DNA of 64,000 bases from Pseudonocardia hierapolitana (lineage in GTDB: Bacteria; Actinomycetota; Actinomycetes; Mycobacteriales; Pseudonocardiaceae): contig NZ_VIWU01000001.1 in NCBI RefSeq assembly GCF_007994075.1, forward strand, positions 6,324,001 through 6,388,000. The letters are read 5' to 3'. Position numbers and translations under genes: made by a program. Of the stretch, positions 7,360 through 15,389 are shown piece after piece. The notes under the pieces were generated by a model. It worked only from the letters and a program-made list of their open reading frames with translations, searched no databases and was not told where the DNA came from. Positions within the stretch are counted from its first letter, which is position 1. Every line of letters begins with the position of its first letter.

Positions 7360-8187
7360 TCATGTCGGCATCTCCATCTCAGGCACCATCTCCGGCGTCG
7401 TGGTCCCGTGCATCCCGCCGGAGGGCGTCATGAGCCAAGGCACCCGTTCGGGAACGAGAGCCACTGCGATGCCGAGCACCAGCAGCGCGACGGTCACGGC
7501 GCCCGTGGCGGTTCGGCGCCACGGCAGCAGCTTCTCCGCCCCGATGAAGGTGGCGATCACGACCATCCACGGAATGCTCATGATCCCGAGCGCGAACAGC
7601 GATGCCATCAGTGCCCAGCAGCAGCCGATGCACCAGACGCCGTGTCGCACACCCATCCGTGCAGCGCCGAGTGACCCCGGGCGCCAATGCTCGAGCAGGA
7701 AGCTGAACGGCCCGCGGCAATGGCGCAGGCAAACGTCCTTCAGCGGGGTGAGCTGGTAGACAGCGGCCGCGACGATCACCCCGCCCGTCAGCAGCGGCCC
7801 GCCACGGTCCCAGCTCAGCGCGTCGACCTGCATCGATCGTCCCACTTGGAGGATCGCGAAGCCGACGAGTCCGGCAGCGGTCCATGCAGCGAGGTAGCCG
7901 ACGACGAGCAGGCACGGCCCCATCGGGACGCCGTGCTCCCCGCGCTCGCGCCGCGCGGCCTGCAGACGCTGGTACACGAGCACCGTCGGCCAGACCGACG
8001 GGAGCATCATCGCGGCCATCATCAGGACCCAGATCCCGACGAAGAAGCCGAGCGCGCCCGGATCGTCGCGTTCGTGCGCACCGCCCATCAGCTGCACCAC
8101 GACGACCCAGCAGAGCGCGGCGACCGCCAGCAGCACCAGGACCGTCGGCAGGCGCCCCGACCTGACGGGGACCGACGCCGCGCTCAT
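7360..8187 (-). CDS. DUF2182 family predicted metal-binding membrane protein
   Basis: 275 residues with about six to seven membrane helices. Family marks are IWVLMMAAMMLPSVWPTVLV, then TPLKDVCLRHCRGPFSFLL and GVRHGVWCIGCCWALMASLF. The conserved CLRHC and CIGCC motifs suggest metal or redox chemistry near the membrane face. The tail is Met/His-rich (GGMHGTTTPEMVPEMEMPT), which would suit copper binding. It directly abuts the DUF1326 gene, a pairing that recurs in many genomes. Function is not established. Confidence 0.85.
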   Translation of the reverse strand: MSAASVPVRSGRLPTVLVLLAVAALCWVVVVQLMGGAHERDDPGALGFFVGIWVLMMAAMMLPSVWPTVLVYQRLQAARRERGEHGVPMGPCLLVVGYLAAWTAAGLVGFAILQVGRSMQVDALSWDRGGPLLTGGVIVAAAVYQLTPLKDVCLRHCRGPFSFLLEHWRPGSLGAARMGVRHGVWCIGCCWALMASLFALGIMSIPWMVVIATFIGAEKLLPWRRTATGAVTVALLVLGIAVALVPERVPWLMTPSGGMHGTTTPEMVPEMEMPT

Positions 8188-8790
8188 CTAGCCGGACCAG
8201 GAGAATGGTGCGGAGAAACCCGACGTCGCCTCCTGGTTCCATTCGAGGCCGAGGACCCCGACCCGCGAACGGCCCTTCGCCACGGTGAGCTCGTTGCCGG
8301 CGGGGTGGAAGACGTCGACGAGCCTGACCGGTTGCCCGTTCTCGACGCCGAACGGGACGACGTCGTCGACGTCGACCTCGACAGCGTCTCCGGCGGTCAG
8401 CCGGTGGTTCCCGTTCCCTTCGCTGACTTCGATGCGCATCCGCTCCACGCCGAGCATCTCGCCGACCAACGGGCCGAGCGCCTCCATCGGGCCGCCCAAC
8501 TCACCGCCGAACACGGCGCCCAGCTTCTGGAGCTGGTCGTCGGAAGTGCGCTCGTCCACCACCAGCCCGAGCTTCCAGTTGCCGTCGGCCATGACCTGCG
8601 GGCTGTCGACCACCGCCACGACGGTCCGGTCGCTGACGTCAACACCGTCGACCTCGCCGGTGTCCACGTGGAAGACGAGCACCGCGTTGCAGCGTTCCTT
8701 GTCGGCGCCCGCGTCCAAGGAGATGGTGCATGGGCAGGGCATGTCGCACGAACAGTTCTCGAAGTAGCGACCGCGAATGGACCAGGTCAT
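8188..8790 (-). CDS. DUF1326 domain-containing protein
   Basis: 200 residues. It starts MTWSIRGRYFENCSCDMPCP, and the Cys cluster C-S-C-D-M-P-C-P-C near residues 13-21 is the signature of DUF1326. The remainder is mixed alpha/beta. The clustered Cys residues point to metal binding; with the following DUF2182 membrane protein it may form a metal-handling or redox pair. The ATG at 8790 is preceded by GGGAGGGGG; the frame is open further upstream but there it runs through a remnant of another gene. No signal peptide, so it is probably cytoplasmic. Confidence 0.85.
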   Translation of the reverse strand: MTWSIRGRYFENCSCDMPCPCTISLDAGADKERCNAVLVFHVDTGEVDGVDVSDRTVVAVVDSPQVMADGNWKLGLVVDERTSDDQLQKLGAVFGGELGGPMEALGPLVGEMLGVERMRIEVSEGNGNHRLTAGDAVEVDVDDVVPFGVENGQPVRLVDVFHPAGNELTVAKGRSRVGVLGLEWNQEATSGFSAPFSWSG

Positions 8791-8850
8791 GTGTGCCCCC
8801 TCCCGAAATGGGGCGGCAAGTCTTGTCCTGTGATCTTGCCCGGTCAAGCT

Positions 8851-8919
8851 GTCTGTCGTGAGCCGGATGTGGTCCTCGTGGGTGGTGGTGCGCACGTGCC
8901 CGCCGGGGAACGGTGAGTC
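8851..8919 (-). pseudogene. Remnant of a duplicated MBL-fold hydrolase gene
   Basis: Translated on the minus strand, this stretch reads DSPFPGGHVRTTTHEDHIRL, against DSLFPGGHGKTATTEDHVQL in the intact MBL-fold gene at 9109-9798. I count 14 identical residues of 23. The nucleotides also align over about 60 bases. No flanking MBL sequence is recognisable and the frame runs into the DUF1326 gene, so this is best read as a decayed partial duplicate. Confidence 0.6.
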
Positions 8920-9108
8920 CGGTAGCGGCATCATCGCGGGTTGATCGCGCTGAGGAGCACGCGTGTGCTGTCGGAGCGGCCGTGGGGTGGTTCTCGGCCC
9001 GATCAACCGGCTGCCGATCGGCTTCGAACCCCACCGTCGCTGCCGCGGTGGCCTGCGGGCGAAACCCGGGACCGCCTGCCCGCGACCGATGCCGCGGGGT
9101 TCGTCAGC

Positions 9109-9798
9109 TCACCAGCCTCGCTCCCGCCACTCTCCGAGGTGCGGTCGCTCGGCTCCGAGGGTCGAGTCGTCGCCGTGGCCGGGGTAGAACCACGTCTCGT
9201 CCGGGAGCGGCCCGAAGATCCGCTCCTCCAGGTCGTCCATGAGCTGGACGTGGTCCTCGGTGGTGGCCGTCTTCCCGTGGCCGCCGGGGAAGAGGGAGTC
9301 GCCGGTGAACAGGTGCGGGTACCCGCCGGGCGCCGGGTCGCGGTAGACGAGGGCGATAGAGCCGGAGGTGTGGCCGCGCAGGTGCACCACCTCGAGCTCG
9401 ATCTCGCCGAAGCGGACCGTGTCGCCGTGCTCCACCAGCTCGTCCATCGGGATCGGCAGCTCGGGGGCGTCGAGGGGGTGGGCGATCTGGCGGGTCTGGA
9501 ACATCCCGGCCACGGCGCCGAGGGCCTGCCAGTGGTCGTGGTGGCGGTGCGTGGTGACCAGGTGGTTCAGCTCGGGGCGGCCGTCGTCGGCACCGACGAG
9601 GTCGGCGAGCCGGTCCGGCTCGTTCGCGGCGTCGATCAGCAGCGCCTCGTTCGTGGCGCGGCACACCAGGAGGTAGGCGTTGTTGTCCATCGGGCCCACG
9701 GAGATCTTGGTGATGCTGAGGGACTCGAGGTCGCGGCGGATGGCAGCGCCGCCCGGGTCGACATGGCCGGTGTAGCTGTCGAGGACGTCCACCCGCAC
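9109..9798 (-). CDS. MBL-fold metallo-hydrolase (glyoxalase II-like)
   Basis: 229 residues. The metallo-beta-lactamase motifs are complete: THRHHDHW (about 83-90), HLRGHTSGSIALVY with the third metal His, the bridging Asp in FTGDSLFPGGHGKT, and the last His in WFYPGHGDDS. Related to Rv1637c, which lies just before uvrA in Mycobacterium; here uvrA is 7 kb further on, with an ABC importer between. Likely hydrolyses a thioester or similar substrate in the cytosol; the substrate is unknown. GTG start at 9798. Confidence 0.88.
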   Translation of the reverse strand: MRVDVLDSYTGHVDPGGAAIRRDLESLSITKISVGPMDNNAYLLVCRATNEALLIDAANEPDRLADLVGADDGRPELNHLVTTHRHHDHWQALGAVAGMFQTRQIAHPLDAPELPIPMDELVEHGDTVRFGEIELEVVHLRGHTSGSIALVYRDPAPGGYPHLFTGDSLFPGGHGKTATTEDHVQLMDDLEERIFGPLPDETWFYPGHGDDSTLGAERPHLGEWRERGW

Positions 9799-9876
9799 AG
9801 ACTAGGACCGTGGCCGGGTGGCGGGACCCGCCCGTCACGATCGGATCGCGTTGGGATGAGCGATTAGCCCGAATCG

Positions 9877-9905
9877 TTGACAGCAGATCGGTCGCTCGAC
9901 AACGA
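9877..9905 (+). promoter_or_regulatory. Possible promoter of the branched-chain amino acid importer operon
   Basis: A perfect TTGACA is found at 9877-9882. The -10 at the expected distance is weak (AACGAT at 9901-9906). It lies about 50 bases before the ATG of the binding-protein gene. Confidence 0.35.
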
Positions 9906-9957
9906 TCCGTCGACACTCGACCCCGGGCGTGACCAGTTCGACGAGGAGCTGTCTGCG

Positions 9958-11184
9958 ATGGATCCCCACCCACTCACCCGACGACGTCTCCTCGGTCTTT
10001 TCGGTGCGGCCGCATCCGTGCCGGTGCTCTCGGCGTGCGGCAGCAGCGTCGGGGGCTCCGACGGCGGGGGCGCCACCGGCGGTGGCGGAGGCACGGTCAA
10101 GGTCGGCCTCGTCGTGCCGCAGTCGGGCGTCTACGCCGCGCTCGGCACGGACATGCAGCGCGGGTGGCAGCTCTGGCTGGACCAGAACGGCGGCAAGTTC
10201 GGCGATTTCGCCGTGGAGACCGTGGTCGCCGACGAGGGCGAGACCCCGCAGACGGGCGTGCCCGCGGTGCAGAAGGTGCTGCAGAGCGACGGTGTCGACG
10301 TGGTCGTCGGCCTGGTCAACTCGGCCACCGCGCTCGGGGTGCGGGACGCCATCACCGAGGCGCGCAAGCTGCTGATCGTCACCAACGCGGGCGCCGAGGA
10401 CGTCACCGGTGCCCGCCGGACCCCGTACATCTGGCGCACGTCGTTCACCAACGGCCAGATCTCCGCCGCGATGGGCACTCACCTCGCCGAGTCGGGCTTC
10501 TCGGAGGGCGTCTACGCGATCGCACCCGACTACGCGGCGGGCAGCGAGGTGATCTCGCACTTCAAGCGGGCGTTCGAGGCCGGCGGCGGGCGCGTGGTCG
10601 GCGAGGTGAAGACGCCGTTCGGCACCACATCGGACTACCAGCCGTTCCTCACCGGGATCCAGGACTCCGGGGCGCGGGCCACGTTCTGCTTCTTCTCCGG
10701 CTCCGAGGCGATCACGTTCGTGCGCCAGTACGCGCAGTTCGGGCTGGCCGGGTCGATCCCGCTCTACGGCTCGGGCTTCCTCACCGAGGGGAACGTGCTG
10801 CCCCAGCAGGGCGACGCCGCCCTGGGCGTGCAGAACACGCTGCACTACAGCGACCAGCTGGACAACCCGGCCAACAAGGCGTTCGTCGACGCCTACACCA
10901 CGGCCCACGGCGAGGCGCCGAGCTGCTTCTCGATGGCCACCTTCGACGCGGCCAACGTGCTCGACCGGGCGCTGCGCGGCGCCACCGCGCTCGACGGCGA
11001 CGCCCTCTCCGGCGCGCTCGGCGGCATCGGGACGGTCGACGACAGCCCGCGCGGCCCGTGGACGTTCGAGAACCAGACGCCGCGGCAGAACATCTACCTG
11101 CGCAAGGTCGAGAACGTCGGCGGCACGCTGGTGAACGCCGTGGTGCAGGATCTCGGCCCGCAGAGCCAGCCAGCGGCGGTCTGA
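9958..11184 (+). CDS. ABC importer substrate-binding lipoprotein, branched-chain amino acid type (LivJ-like)
   Basis: 408 residues. The signal peptide has a Tat-like TRRRLLGLFGAAAS and a lipobox (VLSAC, Cys27), then a Ser/Gly linker; the mature protein would be anchored outside the membrane. The periplasmic-binding fold type I begins at about 47 (VKVGLVVPQSGVYAALGTDM), as in LivJ and amide-binding proteins. First gene of a five-gene operon with both permeases and both ATPases. The ATG at 9958 follows GAGGAG; a longer frame from 9877 would put 27 residues before the signal peptide. Family members transport branched-chain amino acids, amides or urea, so the substrate is open. Confidence 0.88.
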   Translation: MDPHPLTRRRLLGLFGAAASVPVLSACGSSVGGSDGGGATGGGGGTVKVGLVVPQSGVYAALGTDMQRGWQLWLDQNGGKFGDFAVETVVADEGETPQTGVPAVQKVLQSDGVDVVVGLVNSATALGVRDAITEARKLLIVTNAGAEDVTGARRTPYIWRTSFTNGQISAAMGTHLAESGFSEGVYAIAPDYAAGSEVISHFKRAFEAGGGRVVGEVKTPFGTTSDYQPFLTGIQDSGARATFCFFSGSEAITFVRQYAQFGLAGSIPLYGSGFLTEGNVLPQQGDAALGVQNTLHYSDQLDNPANKAFVDAYTTAHGEAPSCFSMATFDAANVLDRALRGATALDGDALSGALGGIGTVDDSPRGPWTFENQTPRQNIYLRKVENVGGTLVNAVVQDLGPQSQPAAV

Positions 11185-12047
11185 TGCTCGTCTCGGTCCT
11201 CAACGGGCTCGCCATCGGGTTCCTGCTGTTCATCCTCGCGGTCGGGTTGTCGATCGTGTTCGGGATGATGGACGTGCTCAACCTCGCCCACGGCGCGCTC
11301 TTCCTCGGCGGGGCGTACCTGGGCGCCGCGCTCTCCGGGAGCTGGGGCGGCTTCCTCGCGGCGCTCGGGATCGCCGCGGTGGGCGGGCTCCTCGCCGGGG
11401 CGCTGCTGTCGCTGATGACCGGGCCGCTGCGCAGGCGCTCGCACCTGGACCAGGCGCTGCTCACGCTCGGGGTGGCGTTCGTCGTGGCCGAGCTGCTGAT
11501 CATCGCCTTCGGGGACGACCCGCTGTCGGCGGCGGCCCCGCCCGCGCTGGACGGCTCGGTGACGGTGTTCGGCGCGGTGTACCCGGCCTACCGGCTCGTG
11601 CTGATCGGCGTCGGGGCGGTGCTGGCGGTCGCGGTGTACCTGGTGGTCGAGCGCACGCGGGTCGGCGCGCTGGTGCGCGCCACCGTCGCCGATCGGGACA
11701 TGGTGGCCACGCTCGGCATCGACAACCGCCTCGTCACCACCGCCGTGTTCGCCGTCGGGTCGCTGCTCGCCACCACCGCGGGTGTGCTCGGCGGGCCGAT
11801 CTACGGCGCCCGGCCGGGCCTCGACGCCACCGTGCTCATCCTGGCGCTCGTGGTCGTCGTGATCGGCGGACTCGGCTCGGTGCGGGGCGCGCTGGTCGGG
11901 GCGCTGATCATCGGGCAGGTCGACACGCTCGGCCGGATGCTCCTGCCCGAGCTGGCCTCCTTCGTACTGTTCGCGGCGCTCGCACTGGTGCTGGTGCTGC
12001 GGCCGCAGGGCCTGTTCGGCGGGCCGGCGGCGGTGGGCGCCCGGTGA
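11184..12047 (+). CDS. livH: Branched-chain amino acid ABC importer permease (LivH-like)
   Basis: 287 residues and about eight membrane helices. It begins LVSVLNGLAIGFLLFILAVG and has the LivH hallmark FGMMDVLNLAHGALFLGGAY. The ABC-coupling region is GIDNRLVTTAVFAVGSLLAT, and the end is LRPQGLFGG as in the family. The ATG overlaps the binding-protein stop (TGATG), so translation is coupled. Forms the translocation pore with the next gene. Confidence 0.9.
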   Translation: MLVSVLNGLAIGFLLFILAVGLSIVFGMMDVLNLAHGALFLGGAYLGAALSGSWGGFLAALGIAAVGGLLAGALLSLMTGPLRRRSHLDQALLTLGVAFVVAELLIIAFGDDPLSAAAPPALDGSVTVFGAVYPAYRLVLIGVGAVLAVAVYLVVERTRVGALVRATVADRDMVATLGIDNRLVTTAVFAVGSLLATTAGVLGGPIYGARPGLDATVLILALVVVVIGGLGSVRGALVGALIIGQVDTLGRMLLPELASFVLFAALALVLVLRPQGLFGGPAAVGAR

Positions 12048-13036
12048 CGGCCGTGGAGGCGCCCGCTGTTCCGGGCGGCGCGGCGGCGGTCACCCCGCGG
12101 GCGCCGCGGGGCCGGGCCTGGCTCGGTGCGGTGGCCGTCGTCGCCGTGCTCGCGGCGGTGCCGCTGTTCCTCGCGCCGTTCGCCACCACGACGCTCACCC
12201 GCATCCTGGTGTTCGCGCTGTTCGCGGTGAGCCTCGACCTGCTCGTCGGCGTGACGGGCCTCCCGTCGCTCGGGCACGCTGCCTACTTCGGCGCGGGCGC
12301 CTACGCCGCGGGCTGGGTCTCGATCCACGTCACGGCGGAGGCGCCGGTGCCGCTGCTGGTCGGGGCCGCGGTCGGGGCGGTGGCCGCCGCGCTCACCGGC
12401 TGGATCACGGTCCGCAGCGCGGGAGTGTTCTTCCTGATGCTCACGCTCGCCATCGGCGAGGTCGTGCAGCAGCTGGGCAACGCGTGGGACTCGGTCACCG
12501 GGGGCGCGAACGGCCTCACCGGGATCCCGTCGGTGCGGGTCGCAGGGGCGCCGCTCGCGAACGCCGGGTTCACCTACTGGTACGTGCTCGCGGTGTTCCT
12601 CCTCGGGTTCGCGCTCGTCTGGCTGGTGGCGCGGTCGCCGTTCGGGGCCGCGCTGCGGGGGATCCGGGACAACGAGCCGCGGATGCGCGCGATCGGATAC
12701 CCGACATCGCTCTACAAGTACGCGGTGTTCGTGCTCGCAGGCGGCGTCGCGGGCCTGGCGGGGTCGCTGCTCGCGGCGCAGGCGCGGTTCGTCGCGCTGC
12801 CCGACATGGGCTTCGTGACGGCGGCGTTCGCGCTGCTCGCCGTCGTCATCGGCGGGGCCGGGTCGCTGTGGGGCGCGTGCCTCGGCGCGGCGCTGGTGAT
12901 CGTCGTCAGGGACGCGCTCGGGCCGAGCCTCGGCGGGCACGGCACGCTGCTGCTCGGTGCGGTGTTCGTGCTGGTCGTCTACGTGCTCCCGCGCGGGGCG
13001 GCGGGTATCCGGCTGCGCCGTCGGAGGTCGTCGTGA
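12044..13036 (+). CDS. livM: Branched-chain amino acid ABC importer permease (LivM-like)
   Basis: 330 residues. A hydrophilic, Ala/Pro-rich N-terminus of about 25 residues precedes eight or more helices. Family signatures are LLVGVTGLPSLGHAAYFGAG and the coupling loop ALRGIRDNEPRMRAIGYPTS. GTG start at 12044 overlaps the livH stop by four bases. Partner of LivH in the same importer. Confidence 0.9.
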   Translation: MTAVEAPAVPGGAAAVTPRAPRGRAWLGAVAVVAVLAAVPLFLAPFATTTLTRILVFALFAVSLDLLVGVTGLPSLGHAAYFGAGAYAAGWVSIHVTAEAPVPLLVGAAVGAVAAALTGWITVRSAGVFFLMLTLAIGEVVQQLGNAWDSVTGGANGLTGIPSVRVAGAPLANAGFTYWYVLAVFLLGFALVWLVARSPFGAALRGIRDNEPRMRAIGYPTSLYKYAVFVLAGGVAGLAGSLLAAQARFVALPDMGFVTAAFALLAVVIGGAGSLWGACLGAALVIVVRDALGPSLGGHGTLLLGAVFVLVVYVLPRGAAGIRLRRRRSS

Positions 13037-13791
13037 ACGCTCTGCGGTGCACGGGCCTCGGCCGGTCCTTCGGCGCGCTCAAGGCCGTCGACGGGGTCGA
13101 TCTCGCGGTGGAACCGGGCGCCCGGCACGCGCTGATCGGGCCGAACGGTGCCGGGAAGTCGACCCTGTTCAAGCTGGTCACCGGCACCATGCGGGCGCAC
13201 GCGGGCACCGTGGAGCTGGCCGGGCGCGACGTCACCCGGCTGTCGGATGTGGCGCGCTGCCGGCTCGGGATGAGCCAGACGATGCAGCACGCGAGCCTGT
13301 TCGGGTCGATGACGGCGGCCGAGACCGTCGCGCTTGCGGCGGCCCGGCACGAGGGCGGGCGGATCTCGCCGCTGCCGCGCAGGCGTCCGGCGGTGCGGGC
13401 CCGCGCCGAGGAGCTGCTCGCCGAGGTCGGGCTCGCCGACCGCCGCGACGTGCCCGTCCCGGCCCTCTCGCACGGCGAGCGCAAGCAGCTGGAGGTGGCG
13501 CTCGCGCTGGCCTGCCGCCCGTCGCTGCTGCTGCTCGACGAGCCTGCGGCCGGCATGTCGCCCGCCGAGAGCGCGCGACTGCTCACGCTGCTGTCCGCGC
13601 TGCCCGCGGAGATCACGGTGCTCTTCGTGGAGCACGACCTGGATCTGGTGTTCTCCCTCGCCGACTCCGTCACCGTGCTGCACCTCGGGCGGGTGCTGCT
13701 GTCCGGCACGCCCGACGAGGTGCGCGCGAGCGAGGCCGTGCGCGAGGCGTACCTGGGGGCGGGCCGCCGCGAGGAGTTGTTCCTGTCATGA
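13033..13791 (+). CDS. livG: Branched-chain amino acid ABC importer ATPase (LivG-like)
   Basis: 252 residues. Walker A is GPNGAGKST (about 36-44), and Walker B is LLLLDEPAAGMSP. The ABC signature reads LSHGERKQLE rather than LSGGQQ, a variation found in LivG-type ATPases. GTG start at 13033 overlaps the livM stop and follows GGAGG. Powers transport with LivF. Confidence 0.9.
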   Translation: MNALRCTGLGRSFGALKAVDGVDLAVEPGARHALIGPNGAGKSTLFKLVTGTMRAHAGTVELAGRDVTRLSDVARCRLGMSQTMQHASLFGSMTAAETVALAAARHEGGRISPLPRRRPAVRARAEELLAEVGLADRRDVPVPALSHGERKQLEVALALACRPSLLLLDEPAAGMSPAESARLLTLLSALPAEITVLFVEHDLDLVFSLADSVTVLHLGRVLLSGTPDEVRASEAVREAYLGAGRREELFLS

Positions 13792-13818
13792 GCGAGCTTG
13801 CGAGCGAATCATCAGCGC
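13788..13818 (+). repeat. 31-bp start-codon repeat, copy 1 (livF)
   Basis: From the ATG onward this matches the first 31 bases of argD (54776-54806) at about 27 positions, including the shared core TGCGAGCGAATC. In both genes it is in the same frame, encodes S-x-x-A-S-E-S-S-A, and lies at an overlapping ATGA start. Confidence 0.7.
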
Positions 13819-14519
13819 GGAGTTTCCTCCAGGTCCGCGGGCTCGTCTCCGGTTACGACCGGGGCGTCGTGCTGCACGGCGTCGACCTCGACCTGGCCGC
13901 GGGCAGCGTGCTCGGGCTGCTCGGGCGCAACGGGGTCGGCAAGTCGACGCTGATCATGACGCTGGCCGGGCTCGTGCCGCCGAGCGCGGGCTCGGTGCTG
14001 CTCGACGGCCGCGAGCTCGCCGGGCAGCGCCCGGACCGGATCGCGCGAGCCGGCGTGGCGCTCGTGCCGCAGGGGCGGCGGGTGTGGGCGACGCTGACGG
14101 TGGCCGAGCACCTCGCACTCTCGTCCCGGGGCCGCGGACGTACCTGGACCGTGGACACCGTGCTCGACCTGCTGCCCCGGCTCGCCGAGCGTCGCCGGCA
14201 CTACGCGGGCCAGCTGTCGGGCGGGGAGCAGCAGATGCTGGCCGTCGCCCGCGCGCTGCTGACCGACCCGCGGCTGGTGCTGCTCGACGAGCCGTCCGAG
14301 GGACTCGCGCCGGCGGTGGTCGACAAGATCGGCGAGGTCGTCAGCACCCTGCGCGGCGAGGGGGTTGCGGTGCTGATCGTGGAGCAGGACCTGCACCTGG
14401 CGTTCGCCGTGGCCGACGAGATCGCGGTGATGGAGAAGGGCGTGCTCGTGCACCGGGTGCCGACGCCGGAGTTCCGGCGGGATCCGGACACGGCCTACCG
14501 GCTGCTCGGCGTGGCGTGA
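13788..14519 (+). CDS. livF: Branched-chain amino acid ABC importer ATPase (LivF-like)
   Basis: 243 residues. Walker A GRNGVGKST, signature LSGGEQQMLAVARAL and Walker B LVLLDEPSEGLAP are intact, and the VEQDL switch region is present. The first 12 residues (MSELASESSARS) precede the normal domain start and are encoded by a short repeat also found at the argD start codon. ATG overlaps the livG stop. The 3' 179 bases overlap, antisense, the tail of the EamA-family gene. Confidence 0.9.
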   Translation: MSELASESSARSFLQVRGLVSGYDRGVVLHGVDLDLAAGSVLGLLGRNGVGKSTLIMTLAGLVPPSAGSVLLDGRELAGQRPDRIARAGVALVPQGRRVWATLTVAEHLALSSRGRGRTWTVDTVLDLLPRLAERRRHYAGQLSGGEQQMLAVARALLTDPRLVLLDEPSEGLAPAVVDKIGEVVSTLRGEGVAVLIVEQDLHLAFAVADEIAVMEKGVLVHRVPTPEFRRDPDTAYRLLGVA

Positions 14520-15315
14520 ACACAGCGCCCGCGGAGGCCGCCGTGATGCAGCCGACCGCGGCCCACTGCCGCGCGTCCAGCAGTTCGCCGAGCAGCACCA
14601 GTCCCGCCAGGGCGCCGACCACCGGTTCCAGGCTCTGCAGCACGCCGACCGTGCGTGGCGGCAGCCTGCGCAGCGCGGCGAGGTCGAGCGAGTAGGGGAG
14701 CACCGCCGACAGCACGGCGACGAGCAGCCCGATGGCCAGCGCCCGTGGCTGGACGAGCTCCGTGCCGGACGACGAGATCCCGAACGGGAGCGAGACGGCA
14801 GCCGCCCACGTCACGGCGAGGGCGAGCGTGCCCGGCTGCGCGGTGCCCGCACGACGGCTGAGCAGCAGGTACGCGGCCATCGAAGCGCCCGCGCAGAGCG
14901 CGAGCAGCACGCCCACGAGCGGCAGGGGGCCGGCACCACGGCCGATCAGGAACACACCCGCAGCGGCGAGCAGCGCCCATCCCGCGTCCACGGGGTGGCG
15001 GGAACCGGCGAGCGCCAGCGTGAGCGGGCCGAGGAGCAGCAGCGACATCGCGATGCCGAGCGGGAGGAGCTGCATGGCGGGATAGACGAGGTTCATCCCG
15101 GCGATGGCGGTGCCGAACGCGACGACGAGGGCGACCGTCCGGGCGTCGGCAGGCGGCCGCGGGCGCAGGACCACGAGCAGGACGAGCGCCGCGAGCCCGA
15201 GCCGCAACGTGACGACGCCTGCGGGTTCGAGCACGCCGAACGCCTGCTTCCCGAACGCCTGCCCGACCTGGACGCTCACCACGCTCGCGAGCACGAGCAG
15301 CGGGGCACGGGACAT
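14341..15315 (-). CDS. EamA/RhtA-type exporter
   Basis: 324 residues with about ten membrane helices in two EamA halves. Recognisable parts are GQAFGKQAFGVLEPAGVVTL and the second-half motif AALRRLPPRTVGVLQSLEPV, typical of RhtA-like threonine/homoserine exporters. The last 55 residues are Pro/Arg/Ser-rich and lie antisense to livF; they are not conserved sequence and may be the result of a lost stop codon. ATG at 15315. It is divergent from the LysR regulator, which probably controls it. Confidence 0.8.
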   Translation of the reverse strand: MSRAPLLVLASVVSVQVGQAFGKQAFGVLEPAGVVTLRLGLAALVLLVVLRPRPPADARTVALVVAFGTAIAGMNLVYPAMQLLPLGIAMSLLLLGPLTLALAGSRHPVDAGWALLAAAGVFLIGRGAGPLPLVGVLLALCAGASMAAYLLLSRRAGTAQPGTLALAVTWAAAVSLPFGISSSGTELVQPRALAIGLLVAVLSAVLPYSLDLAALRRLPPRTVGVLQSLEPVVGALAGLVLLGELLDARQWAAVGCITAASAGAVFTPRRAAGRPCPDPAGTPASAPGARARPSPSPRSRRPRRTPGAGPAPRSAPQPPRRAGC

Positions 15316-15360
15316 GACTCCACCGTCCGGCCGGAATCGATGAACGTCCAGCTGTAATTT

Positions 15361-15380
15361 TCTACGTTAATTCATGTAGC
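15361..15380. promoter_or_regulatory. Candidate LysR operator between divergent genes
   Basis: CTAC-N10-GTAG at 15362-15379 lies in the short, unusually AT-rich gap between the exporter and the lysR gene. Its T-N11-A-like symmetry suits LysR binding sites. Confidence 0.45.
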
Positions 15381-15389
15381 ATGAGCTGA

